A stretch of DNA of 20,818 bases. It comes from Sphaeroforma arctica JP610 (lineage: Eukaryota; Opisthokonta; Ichthyosporea; Ichthyophonida). The stretch lies in the NCBI RefSeq assembly GCF_001186125.1, contig NW_014040387.1, positions 48,554-69,371 on the forward strand, given 5' to 3'. The notes under the pieces are model-generated. The model ran no database searches, was not told the origin of the DNA, and was given only the letters and a program-made list of their open reading frames with translations. Made by a program: the position numbers and the translations under genes. Positions 10,081 to 19,689 of the stretch are shown here, in pieces; position 1 is the first letter of the stretch, and every line of letters starts with the position of its first letter.

Positions 10081-10676
10081 CCGAACTTCTTTGTCTCTTC
10101 CTCCAAAGTTGACTTTGTATATCTCTAGTTTATGGGCCGGTATCTTATTGTGTTGTATTATGGCAATTACAGCACTGTCAAAATTATAAATAAAGAATAA
10201 CACTATGGTTCTGCGAACCTTGTTTGGGGCGTATGCTTGCCTTTCTCAGAGAAGAAGCTTAGTCTTTCTTCCCAGTTCTTTTTTTTCTTGAGAGGACCTC
10301 ACTTGGTCTCTTGATATTTGATTGTCAGCAGTGGCTCGTCTCTGAAGTAGACAACCTCTTTCTTGTTCCTCGTTATTGGTCCTCTTATGGTGTCTTCTAT
10401 ACTTATTTGAGTATTGGGGTACCTATGTCTGTTTCGACTGGTGTACAACAGAGACTTTTCTTGTTGTTTGACTTACCGTAGTAAGGATATTGTAAAAAAT
10501 GTAGAGTTTGAGAGTAGCTTACAAGATACGACCAATGGAAACAATAGACCTCTTCTCAAATGCGAATCTCTCAGCTAGGTAAAAAGTCCCAGGCTGGAGG
10601 ACTCGCATCGAGTCTTTGTTTGTGTTTGTTGTTTTCTACACTAGACTCAATTATTACTTAAGTGTTTCTCTCGCAC

Positions 10677-10711
10677 GCGGGAGTCCCGGTATCATCTACC
10701 GGTATACCCGC
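10677..10711. other. Two-tiered imperfect hairpin
   Basis: GCGGG (10677-10681) pairs with CCCGC (10707-10711). Inside it, CCGGTA (10686-10691) pairs with TACCGG (10697-10702) around a 5-base loop TCATC, leaving a symmetric 4x4 internal loop. The stem is GC-rich within AT-rich surroundings. Role unknown. Confidence 0.55.
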
Positions 10712-10742
10712 TATATTTTTGATCACTTTATCATCAGAAATA

Positions 10743-10759
10743 TTGGATCCTAGATCCAA
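10743..10759. other. Perfect 7-bp inverted repeat
   Basis: TTGGATC and GATCCAA flank a 3-base CTA spacer. It follows 32 bases after the two-tiered hairpin and precedes two GATAATCC copies (within TATTGGATAATCC at about 10768 and CGATAATCCGG at about 10809). Confidence 0.6.
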
Positions 10760-10859
10760 AGCTCAGTATTGGATAATCCTGGGTTTTGGGTTTAGTATTG
10801 GCTCTTTCGATAATCCGGTCCCTGTATGCTACATGACAATTATCACAATCGGCCATAAA

Positions 10860-11766
10860 TGATAGGAAAATTTGTGATAATGATCATACAGTCGGTGATG
10901 AAAATTGGAGAATGCTACTCAGTTTATTTACATACCACAAATATCCATACATACAATACCTGACACAGAAGATGCAACTGACATGGTATACATATTACAC
11001 GCAGACGGATTTCGTGTGTGCGCACACCCGCTGCAAGGAAACTGAACCGCCAGTCGGTCCCCATGCCAGCTCGATCACATGAGAGTGCAATCCCAGTCGA
11101 TTGGAAACCAACTGCACTGCCTTCAGGGGAACAGATTGCAAAGCAACTCTTAGATACGATGCATCAATCGTTAAGGTTGTGTACACGGATGATGAAAATC
11201 AATGTTTGAAGTTAACTTCGCGGTTGTACGGGGTAACGGAATTTACCAAAAGCAAACTTCTAAACGAAATACACTAAGAGATTTTATCAAACAATGGTGT
11301 ATACACGGGACACTGGGCAAATCGGTGTTCGCTGGCACTACTACAGGGAGATACAGCTATAGTGCCAGAACAACGTGCGCTATCCAAATCTGAAGCTGAA
11401 CTCTTATACACGATTATACTTTCCGACGATTTGGAATAGCAATGGAAACGTTCGTAATGGCCATAAGTAGTACAATTACAACGTATTAACTATTTCCAGG
11501 TGCCTTCATGGATGAAGCAACAGATCACTATTGAGAAACTTGAAACAAGAAGGAGAAGGTGTACCTCGACAGAATAAGTTATAAGTACGCATTCCTCACT
11601 CGTAAACAATTCGATGTTGGTCGTACCACACCGGGACAACCAAGTATCAGTAAATACACACGCATATAAGAATGGTACAAAATTCAATAAAAATGATACT
11701 GATGGCTTAGTGCGTCAATCTATGTTCAGCGACACATTGTTTTCTACACCGAGTTACAATTTCTAA
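10860..11766 (+). other. Unassigned stretch with a coding-like scrap at about 11090-11440
   Basis: On the plus strand, one frame between about 11090 and 11440 stays mostly open and reads like protein rather than random sequence, for example KVVYTDDENQCLKLTSRLYG, VTEFTKSKLLNEI and QRALSKSEAELLYTIIL. I cannot assign it to a family. It is broken about once. Given its neighbours it is more likely a piece of a mobile element than a host gene. Shorter open frames overlapping it on both strands look like shadows. Confidence 0.3.
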
Positions 11767-11901
11767 ATGCCCGCGCGTTCTGACGTATATAGAAGAGATT
11801 TTAATAAGTACGATACATATTGTAATGGCTACACGTATTTTAAAGTGAAGTACTTGGGTGGTGGCAGGACACACATCGTACGTAGACCGGATGGGCAATA
11901 A
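11767..11901 (+). pseudogene. Small frame resembling a retroelement integrase end
   Basis: A 44-codon frame from ATG to TAA contains YCNGYTYFKVKYLGGGRTHI followed by VRRPDGQ. The spacing recalls the integrase carboxyl-terminal barrel pattern (GPYxVxxLGxxTYxVxxPDG) seen elsewhere in this window. It has no recognised partner domains next to it on the same strand, so it may be a stray fragment. Chance resemblance cannot be ruled out. Confidence 0.3.
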
Positions 11902-12564
11902 CTGTTGTAGCGATAGAACTAACGATGCTAGCGGGGAAGATCGAGATGATTGTGTTATGTAGTCAAACGGGTCAACCCCTGTGAAAGTTCTCGATTTTCG
12001 GTGTCACTGTCAGTATATAATTGAGGCTTGGATTGCCTGATAGCCAACAGCCCCGCTTATGAAAGAATTGCACTGTCATAGGATCAACTGAGACAGCTGC
12101 TTGTAGACAGACAGTTGTAGGTAAGAACAGTGAGCACTTCCTGAGCATTAACATATGACGGTAAGTAGGTGGTTAAGAAGAACATGGTCAAGCGATTGTA
12201 ATGGACACGTTTGGAGTCCAAATACGTAACGCATCGACAGCCGCAAAGAGAGCATCCAAGCTTACATACGATCAACTACTACAAATCAGTTTGCTGTCAT
12301 AAGACAGTAGCCTTTGACTAGAGGTATGTGATGGGCCTTACCTCTGGGGTAGGGCATGGCCATGTTTATTCATACCTTGTGCCGTACAAAAGACGGATGG
12401 TACACCATTATCATAGATATGCCGGCCGGATGGGAGCGTGACGTGCTCGTAATAACAACCCTGAATTATGGGAGTTAGGGCACTACATGATTAATTGGTG
12501 TGATGGGTGTGAGGAAAGTCACCAAACTTTCAAGTTTCTAGTTAAGGGCAATAAGGTGCGACTC
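11902..12564. other. No gene recognised
   Basis: No open frame of length is convincing. Near 12490-12550 one plus-strand frame reads GHYMINWCDGCEESHQTFKF, with Cys-x2-Cys and flanking His residues that could be a zinc-binding scrap of a retroelement integrase. This is not enough to annotate as a gene. Confidence 0.3.
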
Positions 12565-12838
12565 CAAATCTATAATCAACATCCTATATAAATCATCGTT
12601 CCTGCCAATAGGAAGAAACTAGTGAAGGAGGTGCGAGTAAGAGTGTGTCAACAGAAGCGAGTGTGGGGGCGAATGATAACGACAATCCACGATATTAAAC
12701 ACAAATCTATAATCAACATCCTATATAAATCATCGTTCCTGCCAATAGGAAGAAACTAGTGAAGGAGGTGCGAGTACGAGTGTGTCAACAGAAGCGAGTG
12801 TGGGGGCGAATGATAACGACAATCCACGATATTAAACA
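12565..12838. repeat. Tandem duplication, 2 x 137 bp, carrying a TATA-like box
   Basis: 12565-12701 is repeated directly as 12702-12838 with a single difference that I can see (A at 12640, C at 12777). Near-identity implies a recent event. Each copy includes TATATAAAT (12585-12593 and 12722-12730), a good TATA-like element, and a conserved purine-rich stretch with AGGAAGAAACTAGTGAAGG. It sits about 1 kb upstream of the gag-like region of element 2. Confidence 0.92.
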
Positions 12839-12913
12839 CATCAAACCGTCGACACATAGTTCGGTCCCTCTATATCAACTCAAGGTACACAGCAGTATTG
12901 GTAGGCAAGACAA

Positions 12914-13141
12914 GTGAATGGCATGTTATATCAATTATATAAGATATACAATGAGATGCCTCTAGTATATATCGACGCAATTTTGGCCGAGTATCACTGG
13001 CCAAATTTGCATCAGTTTATGTCTATTGCTGCAAGTGGCAGGACTAAAGAAGCAGAACGAATGCGGTCTCATGGTCATGAGAGAACAGAGCCCAAAAATA
13101 TGCATTCAATATTTAAAAGCTATCCACAAATATTGAATTGA
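12914..13141 (+). other. 75-codon open frame, unrecognised
   Basis: The frame contains MPLVYIDAILAEYHWPNLHQ then FMSIAASGRTKEAERMRSHG. Composition is protein-like and charged toward the end, but no family was recognised. It is downstream of the duplicated TATA-like unit and upstream of the gag-like region. It may be a scrap of element 2 or of an older insertion. Confidence 0.25.
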
Positions 13142-13789
13142 TTCTTGTGATACGGTGCAAAGCACGGTTCAAGATAGTACTACATTAAGGTTTCGGTAAT
13201 TCTAGTTGCTGGACGCGGCACGAGTTTGCGAAGAATCGAGGTGTAATACATTTGCTTGCTTTATTGCGGAAAGAGGCGCCTAGTATAAGATGTTGCCAAG
13301 AGATACAAAAACACAATGTGTCGGTTTTCTATGTAGCTGCGAGGTCAATTAATTTTTGGGGATCCGGCAGCTCAGCAAGCAACTATGAATCTTCCACGTG
13401 TACTAACGCCTAAACAGCACAGCATTACGCAGGAAGGAAGGAAACTCATTTAGATAGAGAGAACGACACCCACTACTACCGAAATCGGTTTAAGATAGTC
13501 AATTGCTACCTTGGCTGAGGGGTGAACATGTGAGTTCAGATAGGATTGACAACTTTAACAAGTAGAAGCCACGCGAAGGTGTCGGCTCAAGGCCAGATTC
13601 TACTTGTCTGCGTGTGCTCAAAAATGAAGACAAGACACAGCACGAGATTGACCTCACCGTCTGCAGCTCGATTCATGGTTGTAGTTCATATTGTTTGCGG
13701 AAGCTATATGCTAAAACTTTAGATAACGGTGGAAAAAGTCGATGTTTTGGAGTGCCGATTAGGTTTTGGCACAGAGAATAAATTAGTAC
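13142..13789. other. No gene recognised
   Basis: Neither strand shows a long open frame or a known motif. The stretch separates the 75-codon frame from the gag-like part of element 2 and could include its leader. No primer-binding-site sequence was recognised. Confidence 0.4.
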
Positions 13790-13834
13790 CAGCGAGATGT
13801 TATAGAAGATTAGTATGCTCTATCAAAATAAAGT

Positions 13835-15055
13835 ATGATTTTGCTAATGTTGAGTACAAGCGTGTCATCCTCGAGTAACACAAGACTCTACTCGATTGTT
13901 GGTTGGTGTGGTAAATACGATATGCAGGTCATCTTAAGGATGTATAACGACACACCTACTGTAAAAGGGGTTGTCAAAGAGTGGTGTGAGCAAATTTTCA
14001 CTCAGAAGGAGCAATTTAAATATAAATCACATGATGAGGAAGAAGAATATGTGCCAATATTGGATGATACGTGAAAGAGTAGCTTAGAGGGGGAGACGGC
14101 TGATGAGAATAGACACGTTTGGATGGTATTGCACTTGAAACACGCTGTATGCTTCAGCAGTCAGGTCTATATGTGAACAGAAATGATCACATGCAGAAAA
14201 TCTGTGGCTCCGTAGTAAGATATTCATATAAAGGCGAAATTAGTGAACATGAAGCCCAGGATATATTCCGAAAAGTAATTGACAGACTTTTGACTGAGGG
14301 TACTAGCATGGAATCATTGGCAATCAATCTGAATATGGTCATACTCGAATCACGAGAATTGACAGCTGGGAGTCCTTCATGTGTCTGAGTGATGAAAATA
14401 TGTACATATGCACGCATGTTTCTACGTATTTCACTGGATGTCGATAGACATCACGTAGAAAAGAAGGGAGACAGAGCAACTATGGCTGCGAGGGGCAATT
14501 AATGTGATAACATAGGAATAAAAACAATGCTTTCGATCAATATCTCGATGTTAAGGACAAAATTGAAACGGATTGGGATGACTACCATGCTCAAAATCGG
14601 GTGAAAGTAGAAGAGTATGATGAATTAGAGAACACTGTTGAGCAGGCGCTTTCGTATTCTTTTCATGATTATAATGTGAAGAAAACTGCCAAACACAATG
14701 GCATTCCGTTTACTATCATGATATGTAGAATGTGAACAGGCCGTTGGACGAGAAATACTGCAGGACAACAATACACACAACGGCGCATACAGATGCGGCT
14801 AGTGGGAACGTAGGTGGATCAACAATGGATAAAATCGCACAATTCAGTCGATCAGCAATGAAATACGTATCCGTTGTAGAAGGTGGTAGTTCAATGACTT
14901 TTGCGAAGACACAACAGCAATACTCTATAGCCATTCTAATAATATTGGATATGTTTCATGTGCAGGAAGCAGATCATGGGCCATTTAGGTCAAAGGTGCA
15001 GTGATTGTATTGCCAAGGACATACATCCTGCTGTCGGTCGTTTGGAGGCCATGAT
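13835..15055 (+). pseudogene. Gag-like region of element 2
   Basis: Protein-like stretches include YDMQVILRMYNDTPTVKGVV, KEWCEQIFTQKEQF, then DHMQKICGSVVRYSYKGEIS, and NNAFDQYLDVKDKIETDWDD. Near 15008-15055 a Cys/His-rich piece reads YCQGHTSCCRSFGGHD, similar in character to a nucleocapsid knuckle. No named Gag family was recognised, and the call rests on position before protease and RT. Fossil, several breaks. Confidence 0.5.
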
Positions 15056-15609
15056 ATTAGTTGAGTCTTCAAAACAGTTCTCGACACTCAACTCATCTAG
15101 TTGCCAACCATAATTCTTTCAGATCACACACCTGGCCCCGTTTGCACAAAATTTTACCATTTGCACAACTTCTACATATGTGTGCATAAGAGGCAGAAAC
15201 ATGAAGACACTTGTTTGCATTTTATAATATCAAATATAAAAGGGGTAAACACAAAATTGATGATTAGTCAGACAAAACGACTAAATGACAAGTTACACCG
15301 CATACACCGACACCAATCGAGAAACGGAATGATTGCGTGATACACTGATGCATAGACGATTTTGTAATATCGGCATCTCTCTATCAGTCTAATCTATATA
15401 TAGTTGAGGAATCGATCAAAAGAAATTGTGCGCAGACAAGGTACGTACAATGGGATTCTTCACTCAACCACAAACTGAGCAGCTTTCGTCCTACCAGATC
15501 TGTTCGAATCTTTTGCTGTCGAAACCTACACCCCTGTTTTTATTTTATTTTTGTATGGCAGGGACTCTGTGTGTAAACGAATGATTATCGCGGGGAAAAA
15601 AATAGCAAT
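15056..15609. other. Unassigned stretch between gag-like and protease-like parts of element 2
   Basis: The frame at 15101-15340 (79 codons) is open but has no recognised motif. Further on, short protein-like pieces such as MGFFTQPQTEQLSSYQIC may belong to the start of the protease region. Nothing firm can be annotated. Confidence 0.3.
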
Positions 15610-15765
15610 CCAACACTCATGCCGGTAAATATTCATTTAGCACAAAACTCGATTGGCACCGAAATGAGCGTTGTGGACATTTCAGACGTTTTTTGTCTTC
15701 CGCCAAATATCTGGTCATGCCACAATATTCTACTTGGTTACGATAAGGCACGCCGTCAGTTGGCC
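15610..15765 (+). pseudogene. Protease-like segment of element 2
   Basis: One frame reads TEMSVVDISDVFCLPPNIWS and then CHNILLGYDKARRQL. This resembles the second half of a retroelement aspartic protease, where a beta hairpin leads into an ILGYD/ILGMD motif. The active-site half was not clearly recognised. The location between gag-like and RT parts fits. Fossil. Confidence 0.4.
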
Positions 15766-16929
15766 TGAGCTCCACACTGGCCGTGCGTTGGACTATTTTG
15801 TTGAATATGCCGCTTTATTTGAGTACATCGTAATATTTATGATTATTTGCGCGTGTACACGACTCTAGTAGTATATAAATTAATAGCCGTGCTTATACAT
15901 CCGGGTGTATTTGCCTCAGAAACATCGGCAGCATATTGTGAAGGCATGTATATTCATATATGTCGTATATTTGTGTAGATACCACAAGACAGACGGTTTT
16001 AATAAATAAATAAAATCTAAGTAGACGTACAAATACAAGGCTCTACGTTGGATGACACGGATCACTGCCATGGGTTCAAAAGAGGCACAAATTTAAACTC
16101 TTAACTAGTCAGCGGCGATAATTTCACAGGAAGCCACACTCATGATTGAAATATAAAAACAACGAATCGCCATGTCGTCATATCACCACAACCCTGTCTT
16201 ACAAGAGGCTTACGATGTATATTGCAAATCGCGACAATACCTCACTCAAACTCTGTAATAGCAAGCGACTACTAAATATGGCATCAATATCTTATAGTGT
16301 CTTGTTACATAAATCCATGTACATTATCGACGGAGAGTTTCATGTGAACAATATTACAGCAGGAAATCTCCTTAAATAAATTGGATATGTAAAGCTGTTT
16401 GCCCTTATACTTTCAATGGCGGGTTTTGGAAGCTCTGGGTGGGGCCATAGTCATTGTGATAGCATTCATACATGCCGAGCAATAATTAATTATTCCGTTT
16501 ATGATGAAACGCGATGATCGTAGGGGCTGCTGACAATAAATAATGGGAGTCGATTTTAATGCTAATGTACAGGAAGAGCGCATCAAAGATATCGATAAAT
16601 TGACAGATTACTTTTTACAACGCAGTCCCATTAGCGAGGCCAAGAAAATACATTCCACAAGAAGGCGCATTCGGAGAGCTTCTTCACTATCAAATTTGAT
16701 ATATCAAGGCGAAAAACGCTTTGCAGCGCGCTACACTAAGCGACAGAAAAAAAATTACATGTGAACAAATACACAATGTAATCTGGAATTTTTTTTTATC
16801 ACTATATATTTATCATTTGTACAAATATACAGACAAATTAAGAACTTATGATATGATCAGTAATACCTTTTCTAGACATCTTTTACCATTCACAGACTAA
16901 AAAGCTTTATTATTCAACTGGAACAAGAA
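15766..16929 (+). other. Linker region of element 2, unassigned
   Basis: Open stretches at 16146-16379 and 16543-16764 are protein-like: the second holds ERIKDIDKLTDYFLQRSPIS followed by a strongly basic run with RRRIRRAS. No domain was recognised. An AATAAATAAATAAA run at about 16002-16016 is AT-rich low-complexity sequence that also forms poly(A)-signal hexamers. The region lies between the protease-like segment and RT and probably holds the amino-terminal part of Pol. Confidence 0.35.
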
Positions 16930-17265
16930 TACACGTCCGGTGCACCAAATATCACAGTTTCAGCCTACATCGTTTCATACGGCAAAGAGTAAAATATGGC
17001 TATCACCAGATGAAGATAGATATACCACAGAGGAAATGCTTCACGTTTATCTGGGTGGACAACTGTACTCACCTAACCGTTTGGTACACACATGTTATCA
17101 TCGTTCTTCCAACAAATCATGGACAACGTACAAGTGTAAATAGATAACATAATCACAAAGACCCAAGAGGAACATGACAGAGTTGTGGAAGAGGTCTTGG
17201 CAAGACTGAGCAAACAGAACTTCAAAACCAACGACAAGAAATGTCATTTCAGATAGCGAACTGCA
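16930..17265 (+). pseudogene. Reverse transcriptase of element 2
   Basis: Recognisable RT pieces are YGYHQMKIDIPQRKCFTFIW (the GYHQ segment after the first catalytic Asp), FGTHMLSSFFQQIMDNV (family pattern FGLxNAPxxFQxxMD), and DNIITKTQEEHDRVVEEVLA then RLSKQNFKTNDKKCHF, which follow the active-site box in Ty3/Gypsy RT. Fossil with several breaks. Confidence 0.8.
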
Positions 17266-17479
17266 GCTATTAGGGTATCGTGTATTTGGTGAGTGAATCA
17301 TGATGGATCTGGAAAGGGTAGAGCACTTACAGGGCTACAAGAAAACACATGCCACTGGAAAGGATGTGAACAGCATACGCGGGCTCGTCAACTTCCTGTC
17401 GAACGGAGTTCCCCACCTAACAAGTTACCTTAGGCCTTTTGGACTTGTACGATGTCCCAAAGTTATAAACCAAGGCCTG

Positions 17480-17710
17480 TGACGATGCCTCTGTACAGTT
17501 CAATGAGTGGTTCAACAAGAACCGAAGCCACCAAGAGACGGAGTACCGTTCATAGGAGCAACAGACGGATCGGATATCGCTCTCGGATTGTTCTGTATCG
17601 AATGATTGACGAAAAACCAGGATACATGCAGTTTTTTTAGCAGGGACATGAACCCGTTGCAAATCAACTCTCCAACTGTTCATTCTACCGTAACAACACA
17701 CATACACGTT
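17480..17710 (+). pseudogene. RNase H region of element 2
   Basis: Motifs include GATDGSDIALG (RNase H start; family pattern TDASxxAxG) and FFSRDMNPLQINSPTVHSTV, corresponding to the family's FxSRxLxxxExNYxxxExE segment. It follows RT directly in the expected order. Fossil. Confidence 0.7.
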
Positions 17711-17887
17711 TTTAAGTATTATGCAATCAGAAAACATTGCAACGTATAGGATATAAAGCCAACTCACAATTGGTTAGTCGGTGGCATAATACGATATTCC
17801 TGGTATGAAAAATCACCTACCGGATACGTTGTCACGCTTTGTACCAGAATTCAATCAGATGGCGCTAGCTACTAGCTACGGATTGAA

Positions 17888-18130
17888 ATGCCGATCTTAG
17901 ATGATTTTAAAATCGCAGACAACATATATGGTCCACATACCATAGATATGTTTGCAGCTCATCAAAATGTACGACTGCCGCGATACCGAACTCTGGAACA
18001 TCTAGAAGGTGATGCGGTTCAAATTGACTTAACTAATGAGAACATTTGGGTAAAACCACCATGCTTGTCGATACCGCAGTTGCTAAATTATGTTCGTATA
18101 CTGGATGCTACCTTCATGTTTTTTGAATGA
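17888..18130 (+). pseudogene. GPHTIDMFA block between RNase H and integrase of element 2
   Basis: An 80-codon stretch reads MPILDDFKIADNIYGPHTID then MFAAHQNVRLPRYRTLEHLE and ends WVKPPCLSIPQLLNYVRI. The signature GPHTxDxFAxxxNxxLPRY..., followed by an NxWxxPP motif, is one I know from the Pol of DIRS-type elements and of some Ty3/Gypsy-like elements of protists and invertebrates, where it lies after RT/RNase H. Here it lies between RNase H and a DDE-type integrase. Family placement is from memory, not from a search. Confidence 0.6.
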
Positions 18131-18571
18131 ATGGCTCAAGTAGTCGATCTTTATGATTGAATGCGAGCTAATCTATGTGGATAGAAAATGCTTTCCTCTA
18201 CCAGGATACCGTTCAGTCGAGAAGACGCCATAGCGACATACTACGTTCTACAAGAAGATACGTTGAGACTAGGAAGCTATTGCTTACGAAGCATAGGCTC
18301 GTCTATTTAAGAAACTGATGAACTACTTCCCATATGTATACAAACATGTTAATCCGCTCATGAACATAACTAATATCAGTCGTCTACATACCTTCGTGCC
18401 TTCACGCGAATATGGACTAGAAGAGTCTTCAAGTCCAGATAATGTTGCAGTGGGATGATCACATCTTGATTTGATATAGAATCAACCGAGACAGCTATTC
18501 TGAAATGGTTAAGACATAAATATGCTCTTAAACATATGGATAAGGCAAAACCCGAGGAAGATTGTTAACGA

Positions 18572-19120
18572 CACGGGGTTAAACACTCAAATTTAGAGCA
18601 GTTTATACCTCAAGTGTATCACGAATGCAATGACTGCGAAATTGATCGAATCAAACTCTACGGGCACGTAACGATGCAAAGTGTATCTGAAGACGAGCCG
18701 TGACGCTGGGTTATCATTGATTTTGTTGAGCTGCCCATGTCCAAACACACGAAAGATAAGATAACGTGCTGTATCGAGAGATAGATCAACTCAAACTGTG
18801 ACCGAGAGCATTTATAAGTGATTCGCAGATGTCGGCTGGCCAGCTAAGGTGTACACTATCAACAGTAGTGAACTGTTCCTCATTGTAGGCATATGCCACA
18901 AAAGGGATGTACCTAAGCCTCAGATACAAGGTGCTAATGAGGTTAGACACAGAAAGATGAAGGAGTATATGCGAGGAGCGGTACTTGATGGTGCATGGTG
19001 CTGACATGTGCTCAATTAACTCGGTACAAAAACAAATGAACGAGACATCGGACTTTGTCACTGATACAGCGCCCGCTCACTATTTCTGGGGCCGTTGTAG
19101 TATATTACATGTATATTCTA
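18572..19120 (+). pseudogene. Integrase zinc-binding and core parts of element 2
   Basis: At 18572-18640 HGVKHSNLEQFIPQVYHECN followed by DC gives the His/His/Cys/Cys zinc-binding pattern of retroviral-type integrase. WVIIDFVELP at 18707-18736 matches the start of the DDE core (WxxDFxxxP, first catalytic Asp at 18719-18721). Near 18940-19080, EVRHRKMKEYMRGAVLDGAW and NERDIGLCH match the end of the core (family pattern ExxHRxxKxxLR). Fossil. Confidence 0.72.
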
Positions 19121-19249
19121 GTAAGGAATCTCAGGAAGATCATGTGTTACTATGATTAATGAAGACGCGTAGAATCAGTCATGTAGTCTTTCCTTGTTTG
19201 AGAGATGAATCATATCGCTCTGTAAAAGAGACAGAAGCGATGGAACAAT

Positions 19250-19480
19250 ACAAAGAAAATTTGAGTTTGAGGTTAAGGATATAGTCAACATCATGGATCG
19301 CAATTTCAACACGACTATGCTTACTGCTAAGTATATTGGGCCGTTCACAATTTCTGTGGCCGATACAACGAGCGGAATGTATGAGAATAATATCGCTGAT
19401 GGCTCGAGTGCCTTAAGTACCGGCTCTCCTCGCATACTGACGACAAAGTTCATCCTTCGTCGCATATGCGAGTCTACTGC
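19250..19480 (+). pseudogene. Integrase carboxyl-terminal part of element 2
   Basis: The sequence reads EFEVKDIVNIMDRNFNTTML then TAKYIGPFTISVADTTSGMY, matching the family pattern FxxGDxVxVxxxxxxxxKLxPKYxGPFxI. The stretch after it (to about 19560) has KLKYIIGKYKHG, which could be a chromodomain remnant, but that is weak. It ends the recognisable part of element 2. Confidence 0.72.
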
Positions 19481-19689
19481 ACTTCATCTGTTTTACAAGC
19501 TCAAATATATTATTGGAAAGTACAAACATGGTGAACTGCATGCTACACAACGGAGTTTACAGATGGGGCACAATCCGATATTATTTTATACATTGTTTCT
19601 TTCCAGGATCAACTTTTACCTTTGCCGCAAACACTTTGAAGCCAAGCTCAGTACTCAGGTAGAAGCGGTAGTATATTTTTAAGCACGGA

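Larger units (their letters stand above)
8251..10480 (-). other. T-rich skewed non-coding block, probable leader/LTR side of element 1
   Basis: No credible gene is present. The plus strand is strongly T-rich: the 60 bases 9241-9300 count 30 T, 12 G, 11 A and 7 C. The same visual T/G excess runs through element 1, so the RNA sense (minus) strand of the element is A/C-rich, as is common in LTR elements. I infer that this block is the untranslated leader and possibly the 5' LTR. It also holds the repeats listed separately. No matching second LTR was found by eye. Confidence 0.4.

Noticed and set aside
10189-10194. AATAAA on the plus strand as a gene terminator
   Set aside because: No plus-strand gene ends nearby, and the hexamer is expected by chance in AT-rich DNA.
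12565-12838. The 137-bp repeats as a pair of LTRs or a solo-LTR duplication
   Set aside because: The copies are directly adjacent with nothing between them, are very short for LTRs and are not bounded by clear TG..CA ends.
15497-15530. GTTCGAATC resembling a tRNA B box
   Set aside because: No matching A box, cloverleaf or acceptor stem could be found around it.
13835-16764. Reading the short plus-strand frames as a cluster of small host or viral genes
   Set aside because: Their order and motifs fit the decayed gag and protease portions of one LTR element, and none has independent gene signals or a recognised non-retroelement domain.
17888-18130. Classing element 2 as a DIRS element because of the GPHTIDMFA block
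   Set aside because: A zinc-binding segment and DDE-type integrase follow on the same strand, and no tyrosine recombinase motif was seen.
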